From: Pseudopedobacter sp035496935
GTDB lineage: Bacteria > Bacteroidota > Bacteroidia > Sphingobacteriales > Sphingobacteriaceae
DNA length: 64,000 bases
Reading direction: 5' to 3'
Assembly (NCBI GenBank): GCA_035496935.1
Contig: DATJED010000010.1
Location: 496,001-560,000 of the forward strand
Shown: positions 24,314 through 34,110 of the stretch, one piece after another
Layout of the letters: every line of letters begins with the position of its first letter
Numbering within the stretch: the first letter of the stretch is position 1
Made by a program: the position numbers and the translations under genes
The notes under the pieces: generated by a model
Told to the model about the DNA's origin: nothing
Seen by the model: the letters and a program-made list of their open reading frames with translations, nothing else
Database searches by the model: none

Positions 24314-26968
24314 CTTTTTCCTACGGTAAAAAAATACAACAGCTAAAAAGAATATCAATATAGAAATCACAAAATAAATGATTTTGTGATTAGGTTTTGA
24401 GAGCACCACATTAAAATCTTGACCTGTATAAATTAAACTGTCCCAATAATAGGGGAGTAGTACAATTTGATTCTTATGTTTTTGCTTAAGCCATTGCAAC
24501 TTTGTTTTTGCCAACATGCCAGAAGTGGTTTTAAACTGCTGCAAGTTTTTATAGTAAGTTACCATAAAATCCGCAGCGGATTTATCGTCCACATTCCACA
24601 AACTTGATATTACACCTCTTGACCCTGCGGCTATAAACCCTCTTGAAAAGCTAAGTACGCCTTCTCCCGAAAGGTAAGCCCCGTCAGAGGTTTGACAAGC
24701 ACTTAGAACTACCAAATCAGGAACTTTTTGCTGGTTGTTTAATTCTAAAAGGTAAAACTTACTCTTATAAAGTTCTAAAACAGGTTCTTTTAAACTATCT
24801 GTAAGATATGAATGGCTACTGATATGCAAAATATTCGAATGGTTGATCGCATCCTTAAAATTTTCAATTGTAGCGTTTTCGTTTTTGAAAAAATCTCCAA
24901 CAACAAACTTTTTTAAAGCGTCGTACTCGGCGACTACAGATGGGATTTCACGCTTGTCTGATCCGGTTTTAGATAAGAACAGACCGGTAAATTGGTTTGT
25001 ATGTTGAGCTTTTGTTTGTTTTGCCAATGGCATGGAACTTAGCGAGAAAGCATAACTTGCTTCGGCAACTTTAATAAGGAATGGCCACTTGGATATATTT
25101 TCGGTAAACCTAGATTCTGTAATTAAACTTTCAAAAGGCAGAAAATTTAGAACCCCGTCTTTTACGATTAGTAGTTTTTGCTTACTGATGTTTATATGTG
25201 AAAAAAGCCGTTTATAAACTTCGTTCGATGCGTTATAAAAACCTTTGGGGCTGTTGACCATTTCACTGGGGCCATTATAAAAATACTTGTCTAAATAGCT
25301 GTTTGTCAGCTTTATAAGCTGGTCAGTTTTTCCGAGTTTTGTTACTTTGGTTACCGTGTTCCTGTTTGCTAAAATCATATAGGTATTAGTACCGCCACAG
25401 AAAAAAATTATTGCTTGCTTTTCGGCGGGGATTTTTTGCAATATTTCGGATATATCCGTAGCTAATTTGGGGTTTTTAATATTCAATCGCTTTTGCAGGG
25501 TCGAGAGCTGAAATTCTAAATCGGCTATTTTTTTTAAAACTAACGCAGTAGGGTTGCTTTGTTGCTGTTTTTGATAATAAGATAAAAGCTGCTGGGTTTT
25601 TATTTTTTGTTGCAGTAGCGGACTGCTTTTAATTGTAGCATCGCTTTGTTGATTTGCGTTGAGTTCGTCGAACAAAATTCTCGATTTTGTTTTTTCGGAA
25701 AACATCAAGATCTCATTAGCATAAGCGATATTCTTTGTCGCAATCCATAAATTGTAAGCTTTTTCTATCACCAGCTCGGCAAGTGCTTTTGATTCGGCTT
25801 GGAGCTGTTCTTTTGAAACGTTATAAGTGTACTCTTTGCGAAGTAGTTCCGAAACTTCGAAGGCTAAGATAGAAGCCTGTAATGATTGTTGGTGATATCC
25901 TAAAAGTTCAAGTGCTTCGGCTTTGCCTATTAATGTTGCCTGGAGTTTGTTCTCTCCGTAAAGCATCTTCTTATTGGGTAAATCTTTAGCATTTACCAAC
26001 TTAAAAGTTGGCAATAAATAAGTCAAAGCCTCATTGTAATAGCGTAGGGCTTCTGCATGGTTTTTCTGGTTTAAACTAATTTTGCCAAGTTGGTTAATAA
26101 TATAAGCCAGCTCTCTTTTTTTACTTCCGTTTAACGGATTTATTGATTTTTTTGCCGTTTGATAATAAGCTTTAGCAAACTTATAATTCTGTATATTTAA
26201 TTGAATATCACCGGCAAGGGTGTAAGCTCCCAATAACCAATATGTTGTGGAACTATTTTTTTTGCGATTTTTAAGATGCTCAATAGCCTTTTGAATATAA
26301 GAATTTGCGGAGATGTAATCTTTGTTCTCGTTACTGATATCCGCCATGTTCGATAACAGCAAACCGTAAATGTCGCTGTTTGTATTAACGATGGCTAAAC
26401 CTGCCACTGTCAATTTTTTGGCATTTTTTAAATCGCCTTTTGAACGATATGACGTAGCCAAATTGCAATAAGCAGAAGTAGCCAGTTCTGTGTTTTTTTG
26501 ACTTAATGCTAAGTTTAAGCTTCTTTTTTGGATGTAGATAGCCCTTTCATAATCGCCCAAACGGGTGTAATTGTTAGATAATGGCTTGAAGATGTATTCT
26601 TCAATATCTAAGTCAAAAGGGTGTTTCTGGAAAAACTGATAGGCATTTTCGTAACAATTGATAGATGCTAAAATATCTCCGTTCTGTAGCTGATAATAGC
26701 CCTGATTGATCAACAAGAAAAGCCAAGCTTCGTTTTCCTGCTGAGTCTTTGGCTTTCTCCATACTTGTCGCCTGATTTCCATCAGAAACGATAATCTCGT
26801 TTTTGGTTGTTCTAGTGCAAAATTTACGTTGTTGTCAATCCATTTGGCGAGGCTGTCCTTCGCTTTCAGCGCTGCTTGTTTTTTCTGGAATACGGCATCG
26901 CCGTTTTGCGCAGATACAGCGCAAAAAATCAATGTAAAGCAAATGAACAATGGTAAAACTTTCCTCAA
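24287..26968 (-). CDS. Exported TPR-CHAT domain protein with C-terminal membrane anchor
   Basis: This 893-residue protein starts with a signal peptide (about 1-20). It has a long array of TPR helices (about 85-480), a CHAT caspase-like domain (about 600-850) and a final membrane helix (about 863-883) followed by a short basic tail. The CHAT catalytic pair is visible as LHISSHS (His, about residue 716) and LSACQT (Cys, about residue 757), with GVISSLWNVDD downstream. CHAT domains are usually cytosolic proteases switched by partners; here the signal peptide and anchor place it in the periplasm or envelope. It follows a PKD-domain gene by 27 bases, suggesting a functional pair. Its substrate is unknown. 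Confidence 0.85.
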   Translation of the reverse strand: MRKVLPLFICFTLIFCAVSAQNGDAVFQKKQAALKAKDSLAKWIDNNVNFALEQPKTRLSFLMEIRRQVWRKPKTQQENEAWLFLLINQGYYQLQNGDILASINCYENAYQFFQKHPFDLDIEEYIFKPLSNNYTRLGDYERAIYIQKRSLNLALSQKNTELATSAYCNLATSYRSKGDLKNAKKLTVAGLAIVNTNSDIYGLLLSNMADISNENKDYISANSYIQKAIEHLKNRKKNSSTTYWLLGAYTLAGDIQLNIQNYKFAKAYYQTAKKSINPLNGSKKRELAYIINQLGKISLNQKNHAEALRYYNEALTYLLPTFKLVNAKDLPNKKMLYGENKLQATLIGKAEALELLGYHQQSLQASILAFEVSELLRKEYTYNVSKEQLQAESKALAELVIEKAYNLWIATKNIAYANEILMFSEKTKSRILFDELNANQQSDATIKSSPLLQQKIKTQQLLSYYQKQQQSNPTALVLKKIADLEFQLSTLQKRLNIKNPKLATDISEILQKIPAEKQAIIFFCGGTNTYMILANRNTVTKVTKLGKTDQLIKLTNSYLDKYFYNGPSEMVNSPKGFYNASNEVYKRLFSHINISKQKLLIVKDGVLNFLPFESLITESRFTENISKWPFLIKVAEASYAFSLSSMPLAKQTKAQHTNQFTGLFLSKTGSDKREIPSVVAEYDALKKFVVGDFFKNENATIENFKDAINHSNILHISSHSYLTDSLKEPVLELYKSKFYLLELNNQQKVPDLVVLSACQTSDGAYLSGEGVLSFSRGFIAAGSRGVISSLWNVDDKSAADFMVTYYKNLQQFKTTSGMLAKTKLQWLKQKHKNQIVLLPYYWDSLIYTGQDFNVVLSKPNHKIIYFVISILIFFLAVVFFYRRKKLHIPPARS

Positions 26969-26995
26969 GACCAGTTAAGATTTAGCTAAAAATAG

Positions 26996-29008
26996 CTAAA
27001 ATTTCCAGCTTAGGTAAGTAAAAAATCTTTCGTCTTTTACCGCAAACGAATGGATGTACCTAAAACCCAAAGCTGGGCCTTTGCGCACTAAACCTACTTG
27101 TACATCTGCAAAAGCCGCTGTTTTTAGCTCAGAAAAGTTGTTCTTAATCGCCGAAAGCAAGATTTGATCGGTAAAAACGTTCGGTGATGTGCCGTTTGCT
27201 TGCCTTTGCGCAATAAGCGATTGCTGATAATTTTTTGTGTTTTGGCGGATGGTTAAAGATACAATGCCTCCTGCGCCAACTCCAACAAAAGAATTAATAT
27301 TGTACCGCAACTGAACAGGAACAATATCAATATTTAAATGGCTTGATTGTGCATAATATTTTCTGCCGGTAATTAAATAACCATCTCTGTTGTTAACAGT
27401 TGTATCTTTGGCTTTGAAATTTTCGGCAATGCCCTTGAACTGGTTCGAGTAGTTATAATAAGCCAAATAAATTTCTGCCTGTAGGTACTTTCTGTAAGGA
27501 GAAAATGGAGAAATGCTAAATCCTAACGAGAAACTTTTATTGCCATAATCGTTTAATGTTTTTTTCCCGCCAAGCATTCCGTAACCAGTTATTATTCCGG
27601 GAGAAATACCGGGTTTAAATTTCCCTTTCGATCGGTTAGTATAAATAGGCTCGTTTTTATCAAAAATGATTGAAGCTCCGCTATCAAAAGGTTTTTTTTG
27701 AGGTTTTTTAACGAACTTAATGCTATACTCTACAAAACCTTTGGTAGAATCGGCGTCGTTTACGCCATCTTGTTGCGTTCCTTTAAGGTAAATGTTACGG
27801 AAGATGAAATTTACGGTGTCTTTATTTATCAAGGTATCCAACACGGATCCAGTTAAATAAGTAGAATCCCGTAAGGCAACTTTCGGATTTGTTTCCAGGA
27901 TTTTAATAGATGATTTATCTAAATTTTCCGGAATTTTTACGCCAACATTTACCATTTTAGCAGGACCTTTGCCGGTATTTTGAAAACGAACTTTGTAGTT
28001 TAACCTCCTGTTTTTACCCACAAAACGGTAATTCATAGATCGGTTGCGCAACATCATTTTATTAGGGTCATGCGAAGCTACAATCTGCAATTCCAAATCG
28101 CATACGCTTACGTCGGCCAGTGGGTCATCAGGAATCATCATAGCCGAAAGGGTAACAACGGCATTGGTATCGGCCAGCATTTCGGGTGTGGTTTTAATGC
28201 TGAAAAACATAAACCGTTCTTCTTGCTTGTTTAGATTATCGTACGTCCAAGCATCCATATTACGATATTTAGCAACGCGTTCCTTTATTAATTCGGCTTT
28301 GCTTTTTAAATCAAATGAGTTTAGCTTGTTTGAGGGACCATTTTGCGCATAATATTTTTGAGAATGGATGTATTTACTTGCCAATTGCAGGTAATTAGTG
28401 CTCACCGTTTTCTTTTCGCCATGATGCAATCTAACCGTATCAATTTTAAAATTGTCTTTTGCAAATTCTTTATCGTTGTAAAAAAGAATAATTGCGCCTT
28501 TTCCTTGCAAACTGCCCAACATTAAATCTTTTTTATAGCCTAAAATCAGCACCATTTCTTCGTTGGGCTTAGGCATATTGTTGGTTTTTAAAGCGAGATT
28601 TTGATCTACTTTAAAAAAGTTTGTTGCATTGGCAATTTTTGTGGGATTAGCAATTTTTTTAACGTTTATTGTGCCCGGACGGCGGGGCGGAGCTTTACCG
28701 TCATCGTAATTATTAGTTGCGTAAAGCCGAGGATGGTAAATGCCGGTATCTGAATAAGTATGTATTGGTTCTTTCTGGAAAGAAAATTCGCCATCACCAA
28801 ACTCCCAAAAGTATGTATAAAAAGGTTCGGGAGCGCCAGCAATTGGTCTTAACGGGCGCAGTTCTGAGGTGAATTTCACCGAATCGCCTTTGAAAGTATA
28901 GTTAATTTTAACCGCGACGGTATCGGCAGGGATAATGACCTGTGCCTGTGAAACAATGCCACAAAAACTTAAACAAAGTATCGCTATGTAAATCAATAAT
29001 TTAGGCAT
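26996..29008 (-). CDS. PKD-domain protein with outer-membrane-like C-terminal region
   Basis: This 670-residue exported protein has a signal peptide (about 1-22). An N-terminal PKD domain contains YFWEFGDGE near residue 67 and HTYSDTGIYHPRL. A middle region (about 320-470) resembles DUF11-like repeats with the LNYKVRFQNTGKGPAK pattern. The C-terminal ~190 residues have alternating strands ending FAVKDERFFTYLSWKF, as in outer-membrane beta-barrels. It may span the outer membrane and display the PKD part for protein or glycan binding. It precedes the TPR-CHAT gene by 27 bases, so the two probably share a transcript. The function is not known. Confidence 0.75.
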   Translation of the reverse strand: MPKLLIYIAILCLSFCGIVSQAQVIIPADTVAVKINYTFKGDSVKFTSELRPLRPIAGAPEPFYTYFWEFGDGEFSFQKEPIHTYSDTGIYHPRLYATNNYDDGKAPPRRPGTINVKKIANPTKIANATNFFKVDQNLALKTNNMPKPNEEMVLILGYKKDLMLGSLQGKGAIILFYNDKEFAKDNFKIDTVRLHHGEKKTVSTNYLQLASKYIHSQKYYAQNGPSNKLNSFDLKSKAELIKERVAKYRNMDAWTYDNLNKQEERFMFFSIKTTPEMLADTNAVVTLSAMMIPDDPLADVSVCDLELQIVASHDPNKMMLRNRSMNYRFVGKNRRLNYKVRFQNTGKGPAKMVNVGVKIPENLDKSSIKILETNPKVALRDSTYLTGSVLDTLINKDTVNFIFRNIYLKGTQQDGVNDADSTKGFVEYSIKFVKKPQKKPFDSGASIIFDKNEPIYTNRSKGKFKPGISPGIITGYGMLGGKKTLNDYGNKSFSLGFSISPFSPYRKYLQAEIYLAYYNYSNQFKGIAENFKAKDTTVNNRDGYLITGRKYYAQSSHLNIDIVPVQLRYNINSFVGVGAGGIVSLTIRQNTKNYQQSLIAQRQANGTSPNVFTDQILLSAIKNNFSELKTAAFADVQVGLVRKGPALGFRYIHSFAVKDERFFTYLSWKF

Positions 29009-29055
29009 AGATAAATTTATAAAATTTTGTTTAAACCAGATGTACTTATATGGAT

Positions 29056-29073
29056 AAAACGAGCGCTCGTTTT
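29056..29073. promoter_or_regulatory. Perfect 18-bp palindrome, possible operator
   Basis: AAAACGAGC followed by GCTCGTTTT is an 18-bp perfect palindrome, 48 bases upstream of the PKD-CHAT operon start. The CGAGCGCTCG core looks like operators of TetR-family repressors. It also lies downstream of the convergently placed stop of the propeller-lipoprotein gene, so a weak terminator for that gene is the alternative. Confidence 0.45.
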
Positions 29074-29137
29074 GTTACCCCCGAAAAATTAAGATAATGT
29101 GTAAAGTCTTCGCCAAAAACTTTTCTTAAAATTTTAT

Positions 29138-30265
29138 TTAGCTGAAATAATCCTCTAATGAAAATTCATCGTAATAAACAGACCAGTTTGTGCTGGATGT
29201 TCGCCATAATTTTATGTTTAATACTCCAGCTTTTTTACTACTATACAGTTCAAAAGACGATTTATAGGCATATTTTAAAGAACAGATCGGTTTACTACCA
29301 AATTTAAAATTTATACCATCGTTACTAACCCCTAAAAACAAACGCCCAGCACTGCCGTACTGATTGTTTTTTGTGGTTGAAGCTAAAATATACCATTTGT
29401 TTTGGAACTTTTTCGCTTCAATGTGCCACGGTTCTTCGTATTCGCCCCAAGGTCTATTTTCAATGTTTACTAAATTGTAACCCAATGTTTTATCAACCTT
29501 AATATCATCAATATTTTTAGTTTCTGTGCGTCTTATGGCATAATTTGTAAAGTAAGGCCCTGGCGTGGTTTCTCCGGTAGAAACGCCGTAACAAAAATAG
29601 CTATCTGCATCTTTTAAAATACTGGGCGCAATTAAATCAATACCATAATAATCCCAACTTGAGATTACTTTTTTTTCTGACCAATGCACTCCGTCTATCG
29701 AACTTCTATAAAGTAAAGTTCTGCCTTCGATCCTTTTACCTGTGCTTGGGTCTATGATAGAAACGCCACGCCAAAAGCAATATAATTTACCATTATCAAA
29801 AAACAGGTTTACATCAGAATTGTAGCCAGTTTCCAATGGTGCTTTTTCGATAGGATTATCAATGCCTAAGGGTTCTATCCAGCGCAGTCCATCATCAGAA
29901 CAAAAAATAGTTGGGTTTTCAAACTCGTTAATGGCCGAAGGATAAGGCGTAATGGCCATCCAATATTTATGATTGTTCCATTTTTGCTCGAAATATAACA
30001 CAGAAGGGTGTGTCCAGCCAACTGCGTTTGCTTTGTTTGGCTTGCCGTTTGGCAGAATTCTACCTTGAACTACGTCGGGGAAAATAAGTTCATTTGAATT
30101 AAAAATATAGTCTTTAAAACTTTTTAGGCTGTTTGTATTGTCCGGCGTAGGAGACGGAATGGGTTTAAAATTATCGTCTTTTTTACATGAACTGATTAAT
30201 TGCGCAAATAATAATCCTATAACTATTATTTTCGAGCAAGCTATCTTGTTTAGGGTGGTGTTCAA
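29138..30265 (-). CDS. Lipoprotein with GH43-like five-bladed propeller fold
   Basis: This 375-residue protein has a signal peptide ending in a lipobox (LISSCKKDD, Cys at about 27), so it should be a surface or periplasmic lipoprotein. The repeated blocks (THPSVLYFEQKW, YNSDVNLFFDNGKLYCFWRG, DLIAPSILKDADSYFCYGVS, EEPWHIEAKKFQNKWYILAS) are the blades of a beta-propeller, as in GH43/GH62-related proteins. The acidic residues that would serve catalysis cannot be assigned with certainty, so it may be a glycoside hydrolase or a carbohydrate-binding relative. No carbohydrate locus is directly attached, though galactose mutarotase is upstream on the same strand. Confidence 0.65.
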   Translation of the reverse strand: MNTTLNKIACSKIIVIGLLFAQLISSCKKDDNFKPIPSPTPDNTNSLKSFKDYIFNSNELIFPDVVQGRILPNGKPNKANAVGWTHPSVLYFEQKWNNHKYWMAITPYPSAINEFENPTIFCSDDGLRWIEPLGIDNPIEKAPLETGYNSDVNLFFDNGKLYCFWRGVSIIDPSTGKRIEGRTLLYRSSIDGVHWSEKKVISSWDYYGIDLIAPSILKDADSYFCYGVSTGETTPGPYFTNYAIRRTETKNIDDIKVDKTLGYNLVNIENRPWGEYEEPWHIEAKKFQNKWYILASTTKNNQYGSAGRLFLGVSNDGINFKFGSKPICSLKYAYKSSFELYSSKKAGVLNIKLWRTSSTNWSVYYDEFSLEDYFS

Positions 30266-30288
30266 TTTATCGGATATTAAAAATCGAA

Positions 30289-30296
30289 CAAAAGTA
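30289..30296 (-). promoter_or_regulatory. Candidate -7 promoter element before the propeller lipoprotein
   Basis: On the minus strand TACTTTTG matches TAnnTTTG and lies 23 bases before the start codon. No clear -33 TTTG is present at the usual distance. Confidence 0.35.
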
Positions 30297-30360
30297 AAAA
30301 ATTCTACAAATTATAAAAGAATTTTACCGATTTTTAAGCTGATTCATAGTTAATTACGCA

Positions 30361-31401
30361 TTAAAAAACTTTATATACGGTAGTCGATTTAAATTCTTCT
30401 CCAGCTTTTAAAACCGTTGTTGGAAAACGGGCCTGGTTTGGAGAATTAGGATGGTGCTGTGTTTCAAAACAAAAGCCTGTTCTGGCGTTATAAGGATTTC
30501 CGCTCTTTCCAATATCATTGGTTAAATAATTTCCGGTATAAAACTGCATTCCCGGCTGTGTGGTGTAAATTTCTAACGTTAAACCGGTTTTATCTCCCTT
30601 TGCTGATGCCGCAAAATTAACAATCTCGCTTTGGTTGATGGCGAAAGAATGATCGTACCCGTTTCCGAAAGTTAACTGTTCGTTATTTAACTCGATGTCA
30701 CCTTTAATTTGTTTCGCTTCCCTAAAATCAAATGGAGTATCGGTTACATCTTGAAAATGTCCTTTAGGAATACAATTTTCTTTAATCGGCACAAAGTCAT
30801 CGGCATTTATACTGAAATAGTGATTTAAAATAGTACCGCTTCCTTCGCCATTTAAATTAAAATAAGCGTGATTAGTTAAGTTAATAACAGTGTCCTTATC
30901 GGTTTTTGCGCTGTAATTGATAATTAGTTCGCTTTCTTCGCTAAGTGTGAAATTAACTTCGCAAGTTAAATTTCCGGGGAAACCGCCTTCACCCGCGGGA
31001 CTAATTACCGATAAGCTCAAGCTGTTGTCTTTCACCTCTTTCACATCCCAAACTTTATTATGAAATGCCACACTTCCACTATGTAAGCTATTGTCGCCAT
31101 TATTAGCCTCCAACTGGTATGTTTTGTTGTTTAAAGTGAATCTTGCATCCTCTATCCGATTTGCAAATCTTCCAACAGTTACACCGTAATAGAATTCATT
31201 TTCTTTGTTCAAATATTCATCTATGCTGTTAAATCCTAAAGTGATATCAACCTCTTCTTTTTCGTTTGAGATAATAAAATGAGTTATTCTGGCTCCGTAA
31301 TTGCATATTCCAACACTTAAATCTCTGTTTTTTAACCAAAAAAGTTTTACTGCTAAATTATCGATGGTTTTCTCAAAGGCTTTCTCTAGGTTTTCTGTCA
31401 T
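30361..31401 (-). CDS. galM: Aldose 1-epimerase (galactose mutarotase)
   Basis: This 346-residue protein shows the GalM pattern. Sugar-binding segments are YGVTVGRFANRIEDARF (about 72-88) and NNGDNSLHSG (about 100-109). The catalytic histidine region is VINLTNHAYFNLNG (His at about 178), DTPFDFREAK is near residue 221, and the C-terminal catalytic Glu is in GFCFETQHHPNSPN near residue 314. It interconverts alpha and beta anomers of aldohexoses such as galactose or glucose. No signal peptide is evident, so it works in the cytoplasm. It stands alone between the propeller lipoprotein and the divergent rnr gene. Confidence 0.93.
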   Translation of the reverse strand: MTENLEKAFEKTIDNLAVKLFWLKNRDLSVGICNYGARITHFIISNEKEEVDITLGFNSIDEYLNKENEFYYGVTVGRFANRIEDARFTLNNKTYQLEANNGDNSLHSGSVAFHNKVWDVKEVKDNSLSLSVISPAGEGGFPGNLTCEVNFTLSEESELIINYSAKTDKDTVINLTNHAYFNLNGEGSGTILNHYFSINADDFVPIKENCIPKGHFQDVTDTPFDFREAKQIKGDIELNNEQLTFGNGYDHSFAINQSEIVNFAASAKGDKTGLTLEIYTTQPGMQFYTGNYLTNDIGKSGNPYNARTGFCFETQHHPNSPNQARFPTTVLKAGEEFKSTTVYKVF

Positions 31402-31605
31402 AACAACGGATAAATGATAAGCCGCTAAAATAGATAATACATTAGTTTGCGCCTAATTAATTTTAGGAAAGGAATTCAGAATTTTTCCGATATTAAAAAA
31501 GAGATAAACGCCAATATTACCCGAACGTTAAAAGATGGATTAAAAGCTAAAAATTAAAAACATAATTTCTATTTTGAGCATAAATATTGATAAAAATTCT
31601 CAGCA

Positions 31606-33738
31606 ATGTCTAATAATCAAGAAAACGCCATAAAACAAGTACTTACCCAACTCATTTCTAATATTTTAGAAAAATCTGGAAATAAGCCAATGAATTACCG
31701 TCAAGTGGCTAATAAATTAAATATTGTCGATCCGGAATCTAAAACAACAATTCAGGAAGTTTTAGAAGAGCAAGCCTTAAACGGTGTATATTTAGAAGTT
31801 GGCAAGGGGAAATACAAATTACACGAGGTTAAAGCTTTTTTAACCGGTAAAATATCCATGGCAAATGATGGTTCGGCATTTTTAATTCCGGATGACGAAT
31901 TTGAAAAAGACGTTTACATTGCTCCACGAAAAGTGCGTACCGCCTTGCATGGCGATAAAGTGAAGCTTCACGTTTACGAAAGCAGCAAGGGTAAACGCAA
32001 GGAAGGCGAGGTAGTAGAGATTTTGGAACGGGCTAAAATGGAGTTTACGGGTATAGTGAAACTTAGTCAGCACTATGCCTTTTTTATTCCGGATGACCGT
32101 AAAATGTTGCATGATATTTTTATTCCGTTGCAGGATTTAAACGGTGCAAGAAACGGCGTTAAAGCTTTAGCTAAGATTGTGGACTGGCCCGCAGGGGCAA
32201 AAAATCCGGTCGGGGTTATCAAAAATATTTTAGGAAAGCAGGGTGAAAACAATACTGAAATGAACGCTATTTTGGCGGAATACGGTTTTCCACTGACTTT
32301 TCCAGAAGAAGTTGAGCAAGAAGCCCGAGCAATTTCTTCAGCTATTAGCAAGGAAGAAATTGCTAAAAGACGTGATTTCAGAAACACCTTAACATTTACT
32401 ATTGATCCATTTGACGCCAAAGATTTTGACGATGCAATTTCTTTTAAAACCTTAGAAAACGGCAATTACGAAGTAGGTGTGCATATTGCCGATGTTTCGC
32501 ATTATGTAATTCCAGATAGTGCTTTGGATAAAGAGGCTTTTGAACGTGGCACTTCCGTTTACTTGGTAGATCGGGTGATTCCGATGTTGCCAGAGGTTTT
32601 ATCAAACAATCTGTGTTCTTTACGTCCAAAAGAGGAAAAACTTTGTTTTTCCGCCGTTTTTGAGATGGATGAAAACGCCAATCTGGTTAACGAGTGGTTT
32701 GGTAAAACCGTGATTTATAGCGACCATAGATTTGCCTACGAAGAGGTACAGGAAATTATTGAAAATAAAGCCGGGGATTTTGTTGATGAGATTTTAAAAT
32801 TGAACCAGTTAGCACATATTTTACGAGACCGGAAATTTAAACATGGCGCCATCAGTTTTGAGTCTACCGAAGTTAAATTTAAGCTGGATGAAAACGGAAA
32901 ACCCACCGGTGTATACGTAAAGGAGCGTAAAGATGCCCATAAATTAATTGAGGATTTTATGCTTTTGGCGAACAAAAAAGTGGCAGAATTCATCGCCAAA
33001 AAAGGAAAAGGAAAGCACAGATATACTTTTGTTTACCGGGCGCATGATTCGCCCAAGCCCGAAAGTTTAACGGCATTTGCTGCCTTTGCTTCCAAGTTCG
33101 GACATAAAATTTCTACCAAATCTGATAGAGATACCGCTAGAAGCTTAAATAAACTAATGGCCGATGTTGAAGGTACAAAAGAACAAAATGTATTAACGCA
33201 ACTGGCCATCCGCTCAATGGCGAAGGCTATTTATACTACAAAAAGTAGCAGCCATTATGGTTTGGCTTTTGATTTTTATACGCATTTTACTTCGCCAATT
33301 CGTCGTTATCCGGATGTGATGGTTCACCGCTTATTAGAATATTATTTGGCTGGTGGCGATAGCGTAAACGCGGATCATTACGAGAAAATGTGCCAACATG
33401 CTTCGCAAATGGAGAAAAAAGCTGCCGATGCTGAAAGGGCTTCCATAAAATATAAACAGGCTGAATATTTAGAAAATCATATCGGGCAAACCTATTTAGG
33501 TATTATTTCTGGCGTTACCGAGTGGGGAATGTATGTAGAAATTGAAGAAAACAAATGCGAGGGAATGATTAGGTTGCGTGATATTTCTGACGATTTTTAC
33601 GTTTTGGACGAAAAGAATTATTGTATCATCGGGCAAAAGAAAAAACGGACTTACCAGCTTGGCGATGAAGTTAAAATAAAAGTGAAACGCGTTGATTTAG
33701 CTAAAAGACAGATAGATTTTACATTGATTGTGGAGTGA
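31606..33738 (+). CDS. rnr: Ribonuclease R (3'-5' exoribonuclease)
   Basis: This 710-residue protein has the RNase II/R layout: an N-terminal winged-helix and cold-shock region (about 1-220), and an RNB catalytic domain from about 250. The RNB domain has the metal-binding signature TIDPFDAKDFDDAISF near residues 264-280 and the HYGLAFDFYTHFTSPIRRYPD segment near 540. The C-terminal S1 domain (about 625-708) ends DLAKRQIDFTL. RNase R degrades structured RNA and is involved in RNA quality control. The length is typical of Bacteroidetes RNase R. It is divergent from galM with about 200 bp between them. Confidence 0.95.
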   Translation: MSNNQENAIKQVLTQLISNILEKSGNKPMNYRQVANKLNIVDPESKTTIQEVLEEQALNGVYLEVGKGKYKLHEVKAFLTGKISMANDGSAFLIPDDEFEKDVYIAPRKVRTALHGDKVKLHVYESSKGKRKEGEVVEILERAKMEFTGIVKLSQHYAFFIPDDRKMLHDIFIPLQDLNGARNGVKALAKIVDWPAGAKNPVGVIKNILGKQGENNTEMNAILAEYGFPLTFPEEVEQEARAISSAISKEEIAKRRDFRNTLTFTIDPFDAKDFDDAISFKTLENGNYEVGVHIADVSHYVIPDSALDKEAFERGTSVYLVDRVIPMLPEVLSNNLCSLRPKEEKLCFSAVFEMDENANLVNEWFGKTVIYSDHRFAYEEVQEIIENKAGDFVDEILKLNQLAHILRDRKFKHGAISFESTEVKFKLDENGKPTGVYVKERKDAHKLIEDFMLLANKKVAEFIAKKGKGKHRYTFVYRAHDSPKPESLTAFAAFASKFGHKISTKSDRDTARSLNKLMADVEGTKEQNVLTQLAIRSMAKAIYTTKSSSHYGLAFDFYTHFTSPIRRYPDVMVHRLLEYYLAGGDSVNADHYEKMCQHASQMEKKAADAERASIKYKQAEYLENHIGQTYLGIISGVTEWGMYVEIEENKCEGMIRLRDISDDFYVLDEKNYCIIGQKKKRTYQLGDEVKIKVKRVDLAKRQIDFTLIVE

Positions 33739-33879
33739 TTGGAGAATTGAAAATTAAAACAAATCTTTTTGAAATTGAGATCGGTTTTATGAAGTAATTT
33801 TTCGGTATCTTAGATTTTAGACATTCGAAGAGGCAGGGCTACAGTTTGATATCTTAGAGTTTGATAATAAATATTAATC

Positions 33880-34110
33880 ATGACAAAAAAAGCAATTATA
33901 GAGAAAACAGCGAAAACAATGAGTCTTTTGCCAGATGAAAAGGCAGTGGAAATCTCAGATTTTGCCGAATTTCTTTTTAAAAGATACGAGGAATCCCAAA
34001 CTACAAAAGGTATTGGAGTTATGGCTTCCAAAAGCAAAATTTACGCTTTTTTAGAGGATGAAGAAGAATTATATTCGCTAGCGGATGTAAAAGAACCGTA
34101 TAATGGCTAA
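33880..34110 (+). CDS. DUF2281-like antitoxin
   Basis: This 76-residue, mostly helical acidic protein contains MSLLPDEKAVEISDFAEFLF, which matches the DUF2281 type of small antitoxins. The C-terminal half is acidic (LEDEEELYSLADVKEPYNG), suited to binding a basic toxin surface. It overlaps the next gene, a MazF-like toxin, by eight bases, the standard antitoxin-first arrangement. No DNA-binding motif is clear. Confidence 0.7.
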   Translation: MTKKAIIEKTAKTMSLLPDEKAVEISDFAEFLFKRYEESQTTKGIGVMASKSKIYAFLEDEEELYSLADVKEPYNG

